A DNA stretch of 64,000 bases from Chrysomallon squamiferum (Eukaryota > Mollusca > Gastropoda > Neomphalida > Peltospiridae): NCBI GenBank assembly GCA_012295275.1, contig CM022672.1:21372628-21436627 (forward strand), read 5' to 3'. Below are positions 12,041 to 23,420 of this stretch, piece by piece. Both the position numbers and the translations under genes were made by a program. Each line of letters begins with the position of its first letter. Within the stretch, counting starts at the first letter, position 1. The notes under the pieces are model-generated. The model made no database searches. It was not told where the DNA came from and saw nothing but the letters and a program-made list of their open reading frames with translations.

Positions 12041-12985
12041 TGATAATTAGATATCTAGTAACCATCTGATATATTCTTGGATGGAAGGTATAAATATAGA
12101 AATGACCTTTTGAACATGGCAGGTGTCTGGAATCTTTGCATTTGATTGGCTTAAACGAATGTTTATAAATAATCCATACACTTGTTAATTACTTGTTCAT
12201 ATATTCTGAACAAAGATATTGATAAAACACTGTTTTATTGCATTTGTTAATCTATTGTATTGCTTCTTATATTTAGTATCTTCTCTGCTATGTCTAAACA
12301 TTTGTTTTTTAATTACTAATACTAATAGTAATAAAATAAATAATTTCATCAGATATTCAAAAATACGTTTTCTGTTTACCAGTGTTATATGTATTATGTA
12401 ATGAACGAACGTTAACTTGTTAAGGCTTTTCTTTCTATATATTTATAATATTGTTAATGTTCAAGTTTCTTGATATGAATCAAGATATGTCTAGGTTACA
12501 TTCGTAACACAGATACCACTCACTAGTTGTAGTTCATTTTAAGACCTTTTCACTGATAATCATAATGTCACTTAAATGTGTTATCAACAAAACTGAAAAC
12601 ATAAATCCCTTCATTCCCCCCCCCCGGACATTAAACAAACATTTTAAAATTCAACGTAACAAGTAATTCATTATTCTGCAAAGTATAATAACATTGTAAA
12701 ACCAGTTATTAAAATAACACTATAACAGTGGTACGTGTAAGAATCATTTCAACTGATCATGTCCAATCAGAAAGATTGACGTGGCGAGATATAAAATAGA
12801 AATTACAATTTAATAAAAAAAAAAAAAAAAAAAAAGTATGTAGACATTTCTTTTCATCAACTTATAAGTGACTGAAAACTGATAACATCAACTATTTGTA
12901 CTTTTACTACAAAAGATATTTTTTTAATGTCGATACTTACCAACAAAAATAAGAGCAGCAAAAGCAAACCGAAAGGGTCTGCCAT
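10079..12985 (-). CDS. SELENOF: Selenoprotein F (15-kDa selenoprotein)
   Basis: Four coding exons: 12941-12985, 11093-11275, 10549-10612 and 10079-10257. Splice sites and phases (0, 0, 1) all agree, giving 156 residues; human SELENOF has 165. Residues 1-15 (MADPFGLLLLLLFLL) start a signal peptide. Residues about 21-65 form the Cys-rich UGGT-binding region, with CSSC at 43-46 and CQQCC at 61-65. Exon 3 contains CGU, where U is an in-frame TGA at 10577-10579 (residue 88), followed by KLGSYPQVQ as in vertebrate SELENOF. The C-terminal thioredoxin-like half includes KSDKPKQFPGLQIRYVRG and ends with KWNTDAVEEFF. The protein is an ER-lumen thiol-disulfide oxidoreductase that binds UDP-glucose:glycoprotein glucosyltransferase in glycoprotein folding control. 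A SECIS lies in the 3' UTR, so Sec insertion is expected. Standard gene finders would truncate the protein at TGA. Confidence 0.96.
10577..10579 (-). other. SELENOF: Selenocysteine codon (TGA) in SELENOF
   Basis: In-frame TGA in exon 3, within the Cys-Gly-Sec redox motif (TGT GGA TGA). Both phase-correct exon joins and the conserved protein downstream show that it is read through. Confidence 0.93.
11578..11648. repeat. (GT)n microsatellite in SELENOF intron 1
   Basis: GT array of about 70 bp with a few GC/CAT interruptions, inside the 1.7-kb intron 1. Confidence 0.97.
11995..12039. repeat. (ATT)n microsatellite in SELENOF intron 1
   Basis: About 14 ATT units. The rest of the intron (to 12940) is AT-rich with a poly(A) run near 12813-12834 and no exon that I can see. 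Confidence 0.95.
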
Positions 12986-13650
12986 GCTGTCTAACTAATA
13001 TTTGATTTTGATCCGCTTATTCCGTACAGCAAGAAATATTAGGACAAATACCACTGATAATCAGTCTACGTGAAGCCGGAGAAAGCGATAGTTGTTCCTT
13101 ATGAAATAATCACAATGTTCAACCTTTAAAGGATTGTTAGTAACATTTTCTTCAGTTCATTTTTAATTATGATATTTTAACGAAAGTTGAATAATGAGAC
13201 TATCTGCCGGCTGTTTAACCAATTCAATTTTGATATAATAATGTATAAATGATCTTCTTGTTTTTGTTTTTATTGTTTGCTGCTAATATTATAACTACTA
13301 CTACTACCATAACTACTACAACAACTACTACTACTTATAAATCATCTGACTTCCGTTCCTCCCACCTTTTTTTCTTCGTCATGTGATTGAACCTTTTTCG
13401 TTTACCGTTATACAAATATAATTATTAAAAAATCCAAAACAAACAAACAACAACGGCGGTTTTCCTTGCCTGATTTTAATGCCATAACGGTTAATCGTAA
13501 TACATGTCCAGAACGGTGAACGGAAAAAAAAGTCACAGGAAAATAAATCACAGAAAAAAAAAAATAATAATAATAAAATCACACATATAAAATATTATTT
13601 ATATTTTTATTTCTTTGTTCATTTATTTTGATAAATATATTTAATATTTT
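12986..13650. other. SELENOF upstream region / spacer
   Basis: The first 100 bp 5' of the SELENOF ATG (toward higher coordinates) has more CpG than the flanks and probably contains the promoter. No TATA box is obvious. Beyond about 13.26 kb come ACT and AAT repeats and poly(A)/poly(T) runs. Confidence 0.45.
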
Positions 13651-14597
13651 GATGATCCCACAACCATGCTGCAGAGGAAGCAGACGTTCGAATCACTAAA
13701 GTTCGAAATGCAATGAAGACCAGACTGCCAGTACCAGAGACAAACCCTATCAGATCCTAGTTCAAGTTCTCGCCCAGTATGATGTTGAGGTTCGGGCGTT
13801 GATACCTGCTCCTAACTCATGTAAATGAACCTTGCGTAACCAGCGGCCAACTCCTCCAATTCCTAGGACACTTCAAGATTTGGGTGACTTACCGTAAGAA
13901 TTCCTGCAAACTATGGCTCCTAATTCTGAGCAGTTTCTTTTCTTTGACAGTGGTACATACTCTTATGACCTTATTCTGGTGTTTGTGACCAGTGAGGGTC
14001 TGCGACATCTTACTGATGTCGTTCGTGTTCCACTCGGCAATTCATTTATAACTTCAGTATATTACCTGCTGCTAAACGAAACTCGTGTCACTTATGAACG
14101 TTAAATTCCAGTTTGTTATTTGTGACTTTGAGGATTCTGTTCTCCGTGCAGTAGTCGCTGTTTTTTAGTCGTGGAATGAATATGCAAGGCTACCACCTCA
14201 CACAGTCTACCTGGCGGAAGGTCCAGAAATTGAGACTGGCACAACACTACAGTATCGATCCAGTTTCGCCTGTTCTGTGGTGTGATGGGCGGCCAAGCCA
14301 TGTTACCACTTAATGAAGCAAGGGAAAGTCTACAGTTCCTTAGGTCTACAGTTCCAAAATCTGTGAGGGATGGAACTACAAGTTCTTCAACCTTGTTGCC
14401 ATCTGGCGAATCTTCGAGTAGTTCCAGCTAGAAAAAGGTTCAGTTGACATCATTCTGAACAGTACGCAGTCGGTACACGGCCAGAGAAAAGAATTAAAAA
14501 GGTGTATGTGTTGGTTCGGGAGCGCCTACGCAACTTATGCAAAGATCATGTACATGGCCGTAAAACTGCGTTGGCTGGAATAACCAGTTTGAAATAG
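13651..14597 (+). pseudogene. Degraded MULE/Mutator transposase
   Basis: A sharply bounded, GC-richer block of about 950 bp whose three plus frames together carry a MULE transposase in the right order. First comes a FLYWCH-like HNHAAEEADVRI piece, then a region resembling the family's linker (ALIPAPN). Next are EQFLFFDSGTYS and a TSEGLRHL segment, then LLNETRVTYER, matching the usual LLPNKTEETY. These are followed by QFVICDFEDSVLRAV, containing a family Asp, and by GYHLTQSTWRKVQKLRLAQH, matching the CxFHxxQxxWRKVQ block. Last is ERLRNLCKDHVHGRKT near the C terminus. Frameshifts and internal stops break it many times, and the GTF motif Asp seems lost (GNSF). It is inactive. I did not identify terminal inverted repeats. 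Confidence 0.85.
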
Positions 14598-15844
14598 TGA
14601 ACAGATTAAGAAAATCTATATGTACTACTGAACTGTTGAACTAAAGATAGTGATGTCTATATATAAAATATTATGACTTTTTTCTTCATCGTCTACACCA
14701 ATGCAGGATTTCCTACACGTAAATTTTGTTCTGGGGACTTTATTAAGTAAGTTTATAAAGTAAATTTAAAAATTTAATAGATATTACTTCATGAAATAAA
14801 CGAACCCCTTTCGTTGAATTTATTTTCTTATTTTTTAATATAAATTCAACCGGAAGTAAAGTTTTAAGTACTTCCGTTTCTGAAGGGAGGAAAGAAACAT
14901 TATGTTTTATGAAGTATGCAGATGCAGACTTCATTCATCTGCAAATGAATGTAAAAATTGTTATAGTATTAATAAATGTGTTATTCAGCTTTGTGTGTGT
15001 CCTATAAATGATAAAATATAATTGTTAATCGATAATGACATGCTGAAAACATAATAAATAGAACTTCCAATAGTAATAATTAATTATTTAATATAATAAA
15101 TATTAATAATAGAACTAATATTACAAATAGTAATACATTATACTAGTATTAGTAGTAGTAACACTAATAGTAATACTATAACAGAAATATGAAGTAACCA
15201 TTTAATCGAATTAATAAGCTACATGAAACGGCAAGATGATATTAAGATTTTAAATTGGAAAGTTACACGAGTATATTTATCATGTGATCGTTAATCATTA
15301 ACTTGATTAAGTTAAATTCTGCATTTTTTAAAGTTTTATTTATCATATTTAAATTTTAATCCACCCTTGACTGGCTGTATTATGTACACACTATACAGTA
15401 TAGTCACATTCATAATACTAAGTGAATTCATTATCATGATCATTATCATATGGTTATTGATGCAGCTGATAGTTTAATAATTATATAATATAAACTCTGC
15501 CCCTTAATCATGCAGATATCTTTTGCCATAACTGAAGAACTTATTTAAAAAAATGTTAACAATTAATATTAAAAATTGTAGATCTAAAACTGATGATTTT
15601 AATGTGATAGTTAATGCAGTTAGTGATAACAATAAAATATTTTAAATAATAAAATTTGGTTTAGGTAATAATTTTTTTTTAAAGTTGGTCCTAAATGAAA
15701 TAAAAACTTAAATTAAAGAAATTGCAATGAAAATATGTTTTTATTTTTTTTTAAATTTACCTTATCTTATTAATGTGTTTTTGGGGATTATTTTTTTAAT
15801 TATTTATATTATTACTTTTTATTAATTAATTTAATATTTTTAGA
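14598..15844. other. AT-rich spacer upstream of DIPK1
   Basis: No splice-bounded reading frame was seen. Acceptor-like ATTTTTAG sits one base before the DIPK1 start codon (15845), so a non-coding or short first exon could lie somewhere in this interval. Confidence 0.45.
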
Positions 15845-18417
15845 ATGAGAAGAAGAAAGAAGCCAGCATCTACAGATTCGTGGTTGGAAAAAGTGGCCAA
15901 CTTCATCAAACAGTATGAGGTACTTTATTCAGTTACTAGTATAAAGAAATTTATCATTATAAGTCAATATTAAATTATATTTGATTGTGATTTTATATTA
16001 ATATTTTTTTCAACACATTTTTGTTATTTTTCTATTTTATTTTGGCTGTCAAGAGTAAAATTATCAGCTTACTTAATTATATGCATGTAAAAAAGGGATG
16101 AAAGCATACATGCTTACACATCTTCCAAAACTTTCAGAATACATCACTTTCAGTGGGCACACATAAAAAAACTAAATGCTATCAAAAGCTACACATCATA
16201 AATCCACACAAAAACATACAGAAATTGATGCGGTAGATAATGAAATTTTATTGAACCTAACTTCATCACATTCACAAGTTAATGAACAAAATTTCTGTTA
16301 ACATATTTTATTTCTGTTACTTTACAGAACTTATCAAATGAAACCATTATCCTTGGTGCAGCAGCTGTGATACTTTTTTTTGTCTTCAGTTTTATTATTT
16401 GGAGGACTGTTGTAGCTGATCCATGTGATGGCAACAAAATACTCGACAGCCTGGTAATACATACTTTTTATTATACTTGTTTATTTATTAAATTAATGTT
16501 TTTTGGTTGTTGTTTTTTTTATCTTTCTTTCTTTACCATTTTCAAAATATTTTTATGAATTTTTCTGTCAAGTCGAATAAATGTAAACATATATTCTGTA
16601 TAAACAGTATTTATCCAAAACTAATTCAACAGCCTTAAGATTGAAATATTGATAATAAATATACGATATTTTCCATACAATTAACCAAACTTTTTTGTAT
16701 GTTCCCATCGACAAAATAATGACTATATAATCTCCGAGTTAAAAAATGGTAGGAATCACATGTGTTACGGAAGAATTCATTATCTTTATTAAAATAATAT
16801 ATTAAATCATTAAAGTCATGTGTCATCTCGAAGAATGTAACGCTCATTGCTGGAAAATATGTTAAAAAGATATTGTTTTATTAAGCAGTGTCAGGAACAT
16901 ATGGATAACTCACATAATATTGGATACACGTGCATTATAAAATTATCTTTTACAGTGTGAGAAATATCTGTCTGGTAAAATTGCTGGAAAGTTGTGTTAC
17001 TCTATTTGCCTGGAGCAGAAGAACATATTTTCATATTGTCTGAAAGACGATGGTGACATAAAGGTAAAATAATATAGAATGTTCATTTGTTTATTCCAGT
17101 GTTTTGTGTTTTTTAGATTATAAGAATATAAGACACAAGTATTCAAAAATAAAAAGTTGATATGGCAAGCTTGGAATATTTTTTAATACATATGTCTGTT
17201 AATAAGTGACAGTCTCAGTATAATTCAAGCCATAATTCACTTTATTTCATTTCAAACATCAGTTTACAGTTATTGATTCAGTTATTCAGTTATTGTTAAT
17301 TATAATATATAATACTAATATACACCTTTTTTTTATATTTTGCCCACACAAACATAAATTATTACTGTTTTATTTTTAGACATTCCTTTACGACAACACT
17401 TTGATACGGGTTAACTCCTCCCTCAGTTTCCATGACGACCCTCAGCTGACAGTACAGGAAGGTAAAACATTGGAAGAGCTGAGAAAGGAAATAAAAATTT
17501 ATCTTCAGCAAACCATTGGACATTCCAGTATAGATCTTCTTCTCAGGTTGATAGAGTTCTCTGATTTTAATCATGATGAAACAGTAAGTACACTGACCTA
17601 TGTCAGCAAATGATTATTATTTTTTTTTTTTGTGTTATTTAAACATCAACTTTCTTTTTCCATAGGTAATAATAACAATTTTTTTTTTAACTTTAATTTC
17701 AGGTGAGTTTGGGTGAAGCTCAGTCATTATGGCATCTCATACACATTCCCGAGTTTCTCTACTACTTCATATTTCAGAAGAGTCTGGTTTTCCCACACCT
17801 AAATGGCACTTGTGGGAACATGTATGCATTCCAGTACACACCACATGCAAACCTCTACAACCGAGCTGACCATGCCTGGTTCTCAAAACTGTTCACCAAC
17901 ACCTACAGGTGGAACCTTCCCCCCTGGACACTCAGAGCTAAACTTTCAGTCGGTTTGCTTGAATTTGCCATGGACATATACGAAGAATTTGACAACCAGT
18001 ATCTCATGTGCGACATCAGCCCAGATCAGTTTGGTTACACGGACAGCTACGAGCTGGTGGTACACAACGTTGGTGGTGTTGTGGCTGTTGATAAAGTAAG
18101 ACAATATCTGAAGAATCTCACATGCAGTTCCGACTCGTACTGCATGTACTCCAAGCAGTGCTTTTCTCAGTGTGACATTGTTTCCGGTCAGTGTGGTCAG
18201 CAGGTGGTTCGTCCAGGGCTGTGGTTTGTCTGTGATATGTTACAGGAGTATATTCTCTTTGACGCCAAGATATCTCTACTTTGATCTGAAAAGACTACTC
18301 AACAAGTGTGCTGATCTCGATGCCCGACAGAATGATATAGACATGCAACATGCTCTGTTACAAGAAGATCTCAAATCTGTTCTGTGGAATGAAATTGTGA
18401 ATAATCCACTTACATGA
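15845..18417 (+). CDS. DIPK1: DIPK1 (FAM69) protein kinase-like, frame break
   Basis: Five coding exons: 15845-15919, 16328-16453, 16956-17063, 17380-17583 and 17703-18417, all joined in phase 0. The N terminus is a short basic cytosolic tail (MRRRKKPASTD). Residues about 33-50 form a signal anchor, so this is a type II ER/Golgi protein. Cys-rich CEKYLSGKIAGKLCYSICLE follows, then an EF-hand-like loop D165-E176 (DFNHDETVSLGE) and the family block VSLGEAQSLW. Further on are LSVGLLEFAMDIYE and YLMCDISPDQFGY. The Cys-rich end (CSSDSYCMYSKQCFSQCD) matches DIPK1A/B/C. Frame 0 stops at TGA 18282-18284 (364 aa), but the family C terminus (DLKRLLNKC ... LKSVLWNEI) continues in the +1 frame to 18417. 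One surplus base or two missing bases between about 18262 and 18282 explain this. Which vertebrate paralogue is closest is unclear. Confidence 0.9.
18261..18284 (+). other. +1 frame discontinuity in DIPK1, ends at CTT_TGA
   Basis: Frame 0 reads GAC GCC AAG ATA TCT CTA CTT TGA. The +1 frame, CCA AGA TAT CTC TAC TTT GAT, carries the family-like continuation. The family A-P-x pattern favours the indel lying near 18264. The zero-frame stop is, however, in a CTT_TGA_T context, where a tRNA slip from CTT to TTT would also rejoin the +1 frame. It could be an assembly error, a disabled allele or recoding. Confidence 0.8.
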
Positions 18418-18580
18418 TAGGTTACAGATATAGTGGTTAGGGGTACATATAGAATATGTTGAAACTAAGTGGATTATTCATAACTACACAGCTACATATA
18501 CAAATAAACTTATCAGTTTATATTATACAAGTAAAACATCAGCTTATTATAAATTTAATGTTTTCAAATTAAAAATTATG

Positions 18581-18618
<38 letters not shown>

Positions 18619-19110
18619 GACAACATAAAATTTATAATAATCTGAGGTTTTACTTGTATAATATAAACTGATAAGTTTATTTGTGTGTGTAGCTGTGAAA
18701 TTATGAATAATTACTTATGTGATATATCACTGATGTAATTAGGGGATATGGATAAAATTTATAAACAAAATATATAACTAATTTATAAGATAAAAATGAT
18801 ATTAGACACCAAACCTACTTAAATCTAAGGTTTTGTATATATAATAATAATTGTGAAATGGTGAATATGATCAATATCCATTTATATGATACATCATTGA
18901 TATAATTATATTAGGCAAAATGGATAGAATATGCAAACCATTTATATATAATTTATCTGAATCTGAGGTAACTGTTTAAATAATCCACTTACATGATATA
19001 CCATTGATATAATTGTGTTAAAGGATGTAGATAGACATAATATTATTTGTGAAGTTGACAGTATAGTTTTAAAATAATGAGGTATGTCAGACACCATATT
19101 TACTAGAATC
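18400..19110. repeat. Degenerate repeat array overlapping the DIPK1 3' end
   Basis: At least four diverged copies of a unit beginning AATAATCCACTTACATGATA start near 18400, 18706, 18870 and 18979. Between units, a TCAGACACCA/TTAGACACCA block recurs (about 18803 and 19087). Copy 1 encodes the last residues and stop of DIPK1 (NNPLT*), so the coding end appears to have been captured from the repeat. Confidence 0.65.
18467..18718. repeat. 250-bp foldback palindrome with TA core
   Basis: Arms of about 95 bp (18467-18563 and 18622-18718) are reverse complements with few mismatches. The core arms 18503-18541 and 18646-18684 (for example AAACTTATCAGTTTATATTA against its complement) are essentially perfect. 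A (TA)n tract forms the centre. A second, 13-bp hairpin (AATAATCCACTTA at 18400-18412 with its complement at 18466-18478) overlaps its left edge. In a DIPK1 transcript it would form a long double-stranded stem. It may be a foldback or MITE element. Confidence 0.85.
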
Positions 19111-21474
19111 AAGATAAAAAACAATACTTTGTGGTTATGTTTTAAATCATAAAAATTCATATTCATAGTTTTTTTGTATTTTAGAAAATTTATTGGTTAT
19201 TATTCTCACCAACTGTGACCAAGGATCAATACTGAATTCATTTATTTACTTTTTATATAAATAGGAGATTAAATTGAATATCACTGCACAAGTTAGCAGC
19301 ATATTTTACGTGATATTTTCATGATAAGATTATGATATATTAGTAAAGAAAACAAAGAATGATAAAAGTTACACACCAAACTGTAACTTTTATGTAGCCC
19401 ATTTCAAAGAGAATATTATTTGTTTCAAAGAAATGCTGAGAGAAGGCAGTGGAAACAATAATTTTACAGATTTAAACTAATTATTGTTTACAGAATGTAA
19501 CAAAATTAGTCATATTTAATTATTTTAGTGTATATCACTGCTTTGGTGTCATGTATATTTTATTTGTTGACATGTTCAGACATTTAAAAATCACATTTAA
19601 TTTATCTATGCCTAGCTTTATGATTAGCAATCAAATATATATATTATTGAAATCAAAGTCACTGTATTTTATTTTTTTGCCCTAATAATAGGATTCTTAT
19701 TTAGATGGAATACATATATATCAATTTATTTTTAAGAAAATATTGTAATTTATATTTAGTGTTTAAAACTGTGTTTCTATTCTGTAGGTAACTTATCTTA
19801 ACCTACAATATCATGAATTATATTTCCAGAATTATAATTATAAAATCTGTTGTTTGTTATACCATTTAGATTAATTATATAGAGGTTATGAAATTTGTCT
19901 GGGTTTTTTTTAGTTGGTTTTTTTAATTATTTTTGGGTGTGTTTATGTTTTGTTATAACTATTTGTTAAACTATTTTAATAATTCTATTAGTTGTTTAAT
20001 ATATTGTTACAGGTATTTGTTATTTAAATGTAAAATATAGTCAGCAAGAGGTTGAAATGAATGTGTCTTAATCATATTTTGGGTTTTGTGCATTTTTATT
20101 ATAAATATTTGTTAATATTTATACACAAATTTTAGTGTTGAAACCTACCAAAATGATATTGATTAGTATGTTTTGTCTCAGTGTTACATTTGTTTATTAT
20201 GTTTTTTATTTAAAGGCTTATTATTATAATACCATTTTCTTTCAAAGTAGTATAAGTTCTTAAAATGGCATTTCTACAGCTTTTCTTTCTGAATCAGTAA
20301 TAATATTGCAGTTTTAATTACTTTATCTTAAAGTCAAAATTTCTTGAAAAGTTATTTTCTTTGTCTTAAATAGGATTTTTGTATTGTATTTTTTTTTTAT
20401 ATAACTTAAATAACATTTGTTACAATTTTATTTTATTTAAAACAGAACATCTAGAAATTTTATTTTCTTTATCATAAAAAGCATTTCACATACATTTATT
20501 TTCTGTTCTTAAGGTTTTATTATGCCCACAGTAAAACTGATACATTTCTGTTGTTGTTTGGTTGTAATAAAAAAAACCTGACATCACTCTTGGGTTCATA
20601 ACACTATAAGTTTGCTAGCTACCTCTGAATAATCTACCCTGATACACAGCATTCTGAACTGAGTGTGATATCACTTGTTTTACATTCCAACATTTTCCGA
20701 ATTTTGTTTTTAACCCTTTCTGTCTGTAATTAAATTTCACTGACATCCATGTAATGATAATTATGAAGTTAATATTAAAATAAAAAAAAATAAAATAAAA
20801 ATAGAATTCATAGTTCCTGTTTTTTTCCATGTGCCCTCAATTATATGTCAATATGTAAAATATGATTGTTCCTGTTTTATTGAAATTCTGTCTTATGCAA
20901 AACAAGTTTGTAAATTAAGATTTATCATTATCATTATCATTCACATCATCATCATCATTATTATTGTTATTATTATTACTACTACAATATATTATTTTAT
21001 TATTAAACTGTAATTGTTAATTATTTTATTTTAAAACTCCCCAGTCTAATCAGCATAATTAATTGTTTTAATACTACCCAGAATATAAATTTTTTGAGTT
21101 AATGTAGTGTTAAGAACTTCTACAAATTCTTCAAATATTATGTAGACTCCTGCAATTAACATAAGACATGTATTTTAATATTCAACTAATTTAGTGTTAT
21201 TGTGGTAGGTGTATACACCATTAACATGCCTAGAATAAGACAAATACTATGAAATGATTTAGTTAGTATTTAATTAATAATTAACTATGAAGAATCTTGT
21301 ATTTAACATAAGTGAAGTATTTTAATGTTGAACTATTCATAATTACTTTCAATTATATGTCTTTATTTTGTTTATTATAATATTTAAAATGTTTATAAAG
21401 GTTAACTTAAAAATAATAATATCCTAACATTGTGATTAAGGGGTAAACCATAAAGATTGTTATTATTATTATTA

Positions 21475-21506
<32 letters not shown>

Positions 21507-21839
21507 CATACATACATGTATATTTAAACATATGTATGTATTTCATCACATAATCATACATTTTATTATCCACATTTACAGATAAATATAGATCTATATG
21601 TGTTTTCTATTTTAGATAGTTCTTTTTATTACTAGTTGCTGTGAATGATTGATCACATACAGATTAATCTGAGATCTATAATACTTTATATATTATTATT
21701 GTCTTGATATATTTAGTAACTTCAGATTTTGAAAGTTATTTAATCTTCAGAATAGACACTATTTGTATTTATTTCAGTTTTAGTACATAGATAATACAAT
21801 TTTAATTTATTATTTTTGTTGTTCTGATTATTATTATTA

Positions 21840-21904
<65 letters not shown>

Positions 21905-23420
21905 TAATTAATTAATTAATTAATAAATATTTTTTTTCCCAATTTCATTAAAATTAAAAAAAGTATTTATAATAATAAAAATAATAATGAATATAAAAAC
22001 AGCAGTCAGTAAAAGTTTTTGCTCCAGGATATTTTTTCTTTAATGTGTGTTCACTTGAGAAAAATAAAGTTTTAAATTTGAGGATCACATAAAAGTTAAT
22101 AATTTTATTTACCTCAGCTTTTATAATCATTATTAAATGTGAAAAAAATCAAAAATAAATTTATCTTAGCTTTAAATATTTTACAAAATACACTTAACCA
22201 TTTTTTTTTTTTTTTTAATATTTTATAATCAATTTTTTATATCTAAATGATGGATAATGGGTAAGGAAATCAAAAATTATGTAACAGCTTTAATATTCAT
22301 CAAAAAAGATTTTGTTTTTTTGTATTTATGAATCTGTTTTTTCATCTTTTAAAAAACGTTTTAATGCAATTACTTGTGTATAATACAGTTTAAATATTAT
22401 TTGTTTACTCAAAGTATGTTATTGAAATAAAGTTTATATTTATATTTATTTATATGGGTCAGAGTATTAGTAACTGTTTAATTCAAAAGTCAGTGAAAAA
22501 TTTATAAAGTCCTTGGTAACAAAATACAAACAAATTTTTGTTATTTAAAAGTATCATTGTTACTATCTTCTGTATATCAATCTTACATTTAGAAAGTATC
22601 GCTGAAACAAGCATGTATCATTTAAAAACAAATCAACCAATAAATAAATCAGTCATTTTCTTTTTAAAATTCTGTCATTTAGAAATACAGTTTTACATTA
22701 TTGTTTCATTATTTCTAGTTCCAGTGTCTCAAAATATACTTCAATCCAGTTTTAAAACTTGTCTCAATCAGATTTTTATTATTTATTTGTTTGAAAGATT
22801 TATCACAATGAAATTAAATATATATTTTATTTTTATTTTGTTAATTGTAAAAATATATATAAATTTAAGCTCTGCTTGTGAAATCATTTAAAAAATATCT
22901 ATATTTATTAGAACAGCAATATTATAAGAATTTGAAAATTTAGTTTTAAAAATTAATTTAGAATATCCATGGAAACATAATATGTAAATAGTATGCAGAG
23001 TACGTGTAAGGGAAAACATTTAATAAATTTAAGTGAGGTTTTGGCCAAAAAGAAATGAAAAAGATTCATTTTTGAAGTTTTTTAGTTGACTGTTGATGGA
23101 TATTTCTTTTTGTTACTGGTTTACTATGTGTGACTTTCACAAAAGGAAAAATAAAAGTTTATAACCTTATTTATTTGTTGTGTTTCATTACAAACTGCAA
23201 AGTCCACTTACATAATTCATACATTTATAAAACAAGCTTTTCATATAGGATGGCTTTCTGGGCCAATTTGCATTCAAGCCATACAACTGTTTTTCACCAA
23301 GCCCTGTTCTGTGAGGTTTTCTGTGGGAAATGTGTAACAAAAACAACAATTCCTAGAATCTCCATCTAGTAATGTTACATTAAAAATCTGTTCAGTGAAT
23401 TAAGGAAATAAAACAATTCT
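18719..23420 (+). other. T-rich region, probable long DIPK1 3' UTR / spacer
   Basis: No exon supported. By eye the plus strand is consistently T-rich, as in a sense-strand 3' UTR, and several ATT arrays occur (about 21462-21505, 21826-21924). Many AATAAA motifs occur, the last before the skew change being near 23405. Open frames here are AT-rich and lack splice sites or recognisable proteins. Confidence 0.4.
21826..21924. repeat. (ATT)n followed by (TTAA)n microsatellite
   Basis: About 24 ATT units pass directly into a TTAA array. Confidence 0.97.

Noticed and set aside
18237..18268. Mini-intron in DIPK1 to explain the frame change
   Set aside because: The only GT...AG pair (about 22 nt, GTATATTC to CCAAG) is far too short for a spliceosomal intron.
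22538..22891. 117-codon hydrophobic frame on the plus strand
   Set aside because: Phe/Ile/Leu-rich by base composition, lies in the T-rich candidate UTR, and has no recognisable domain or splice signals.
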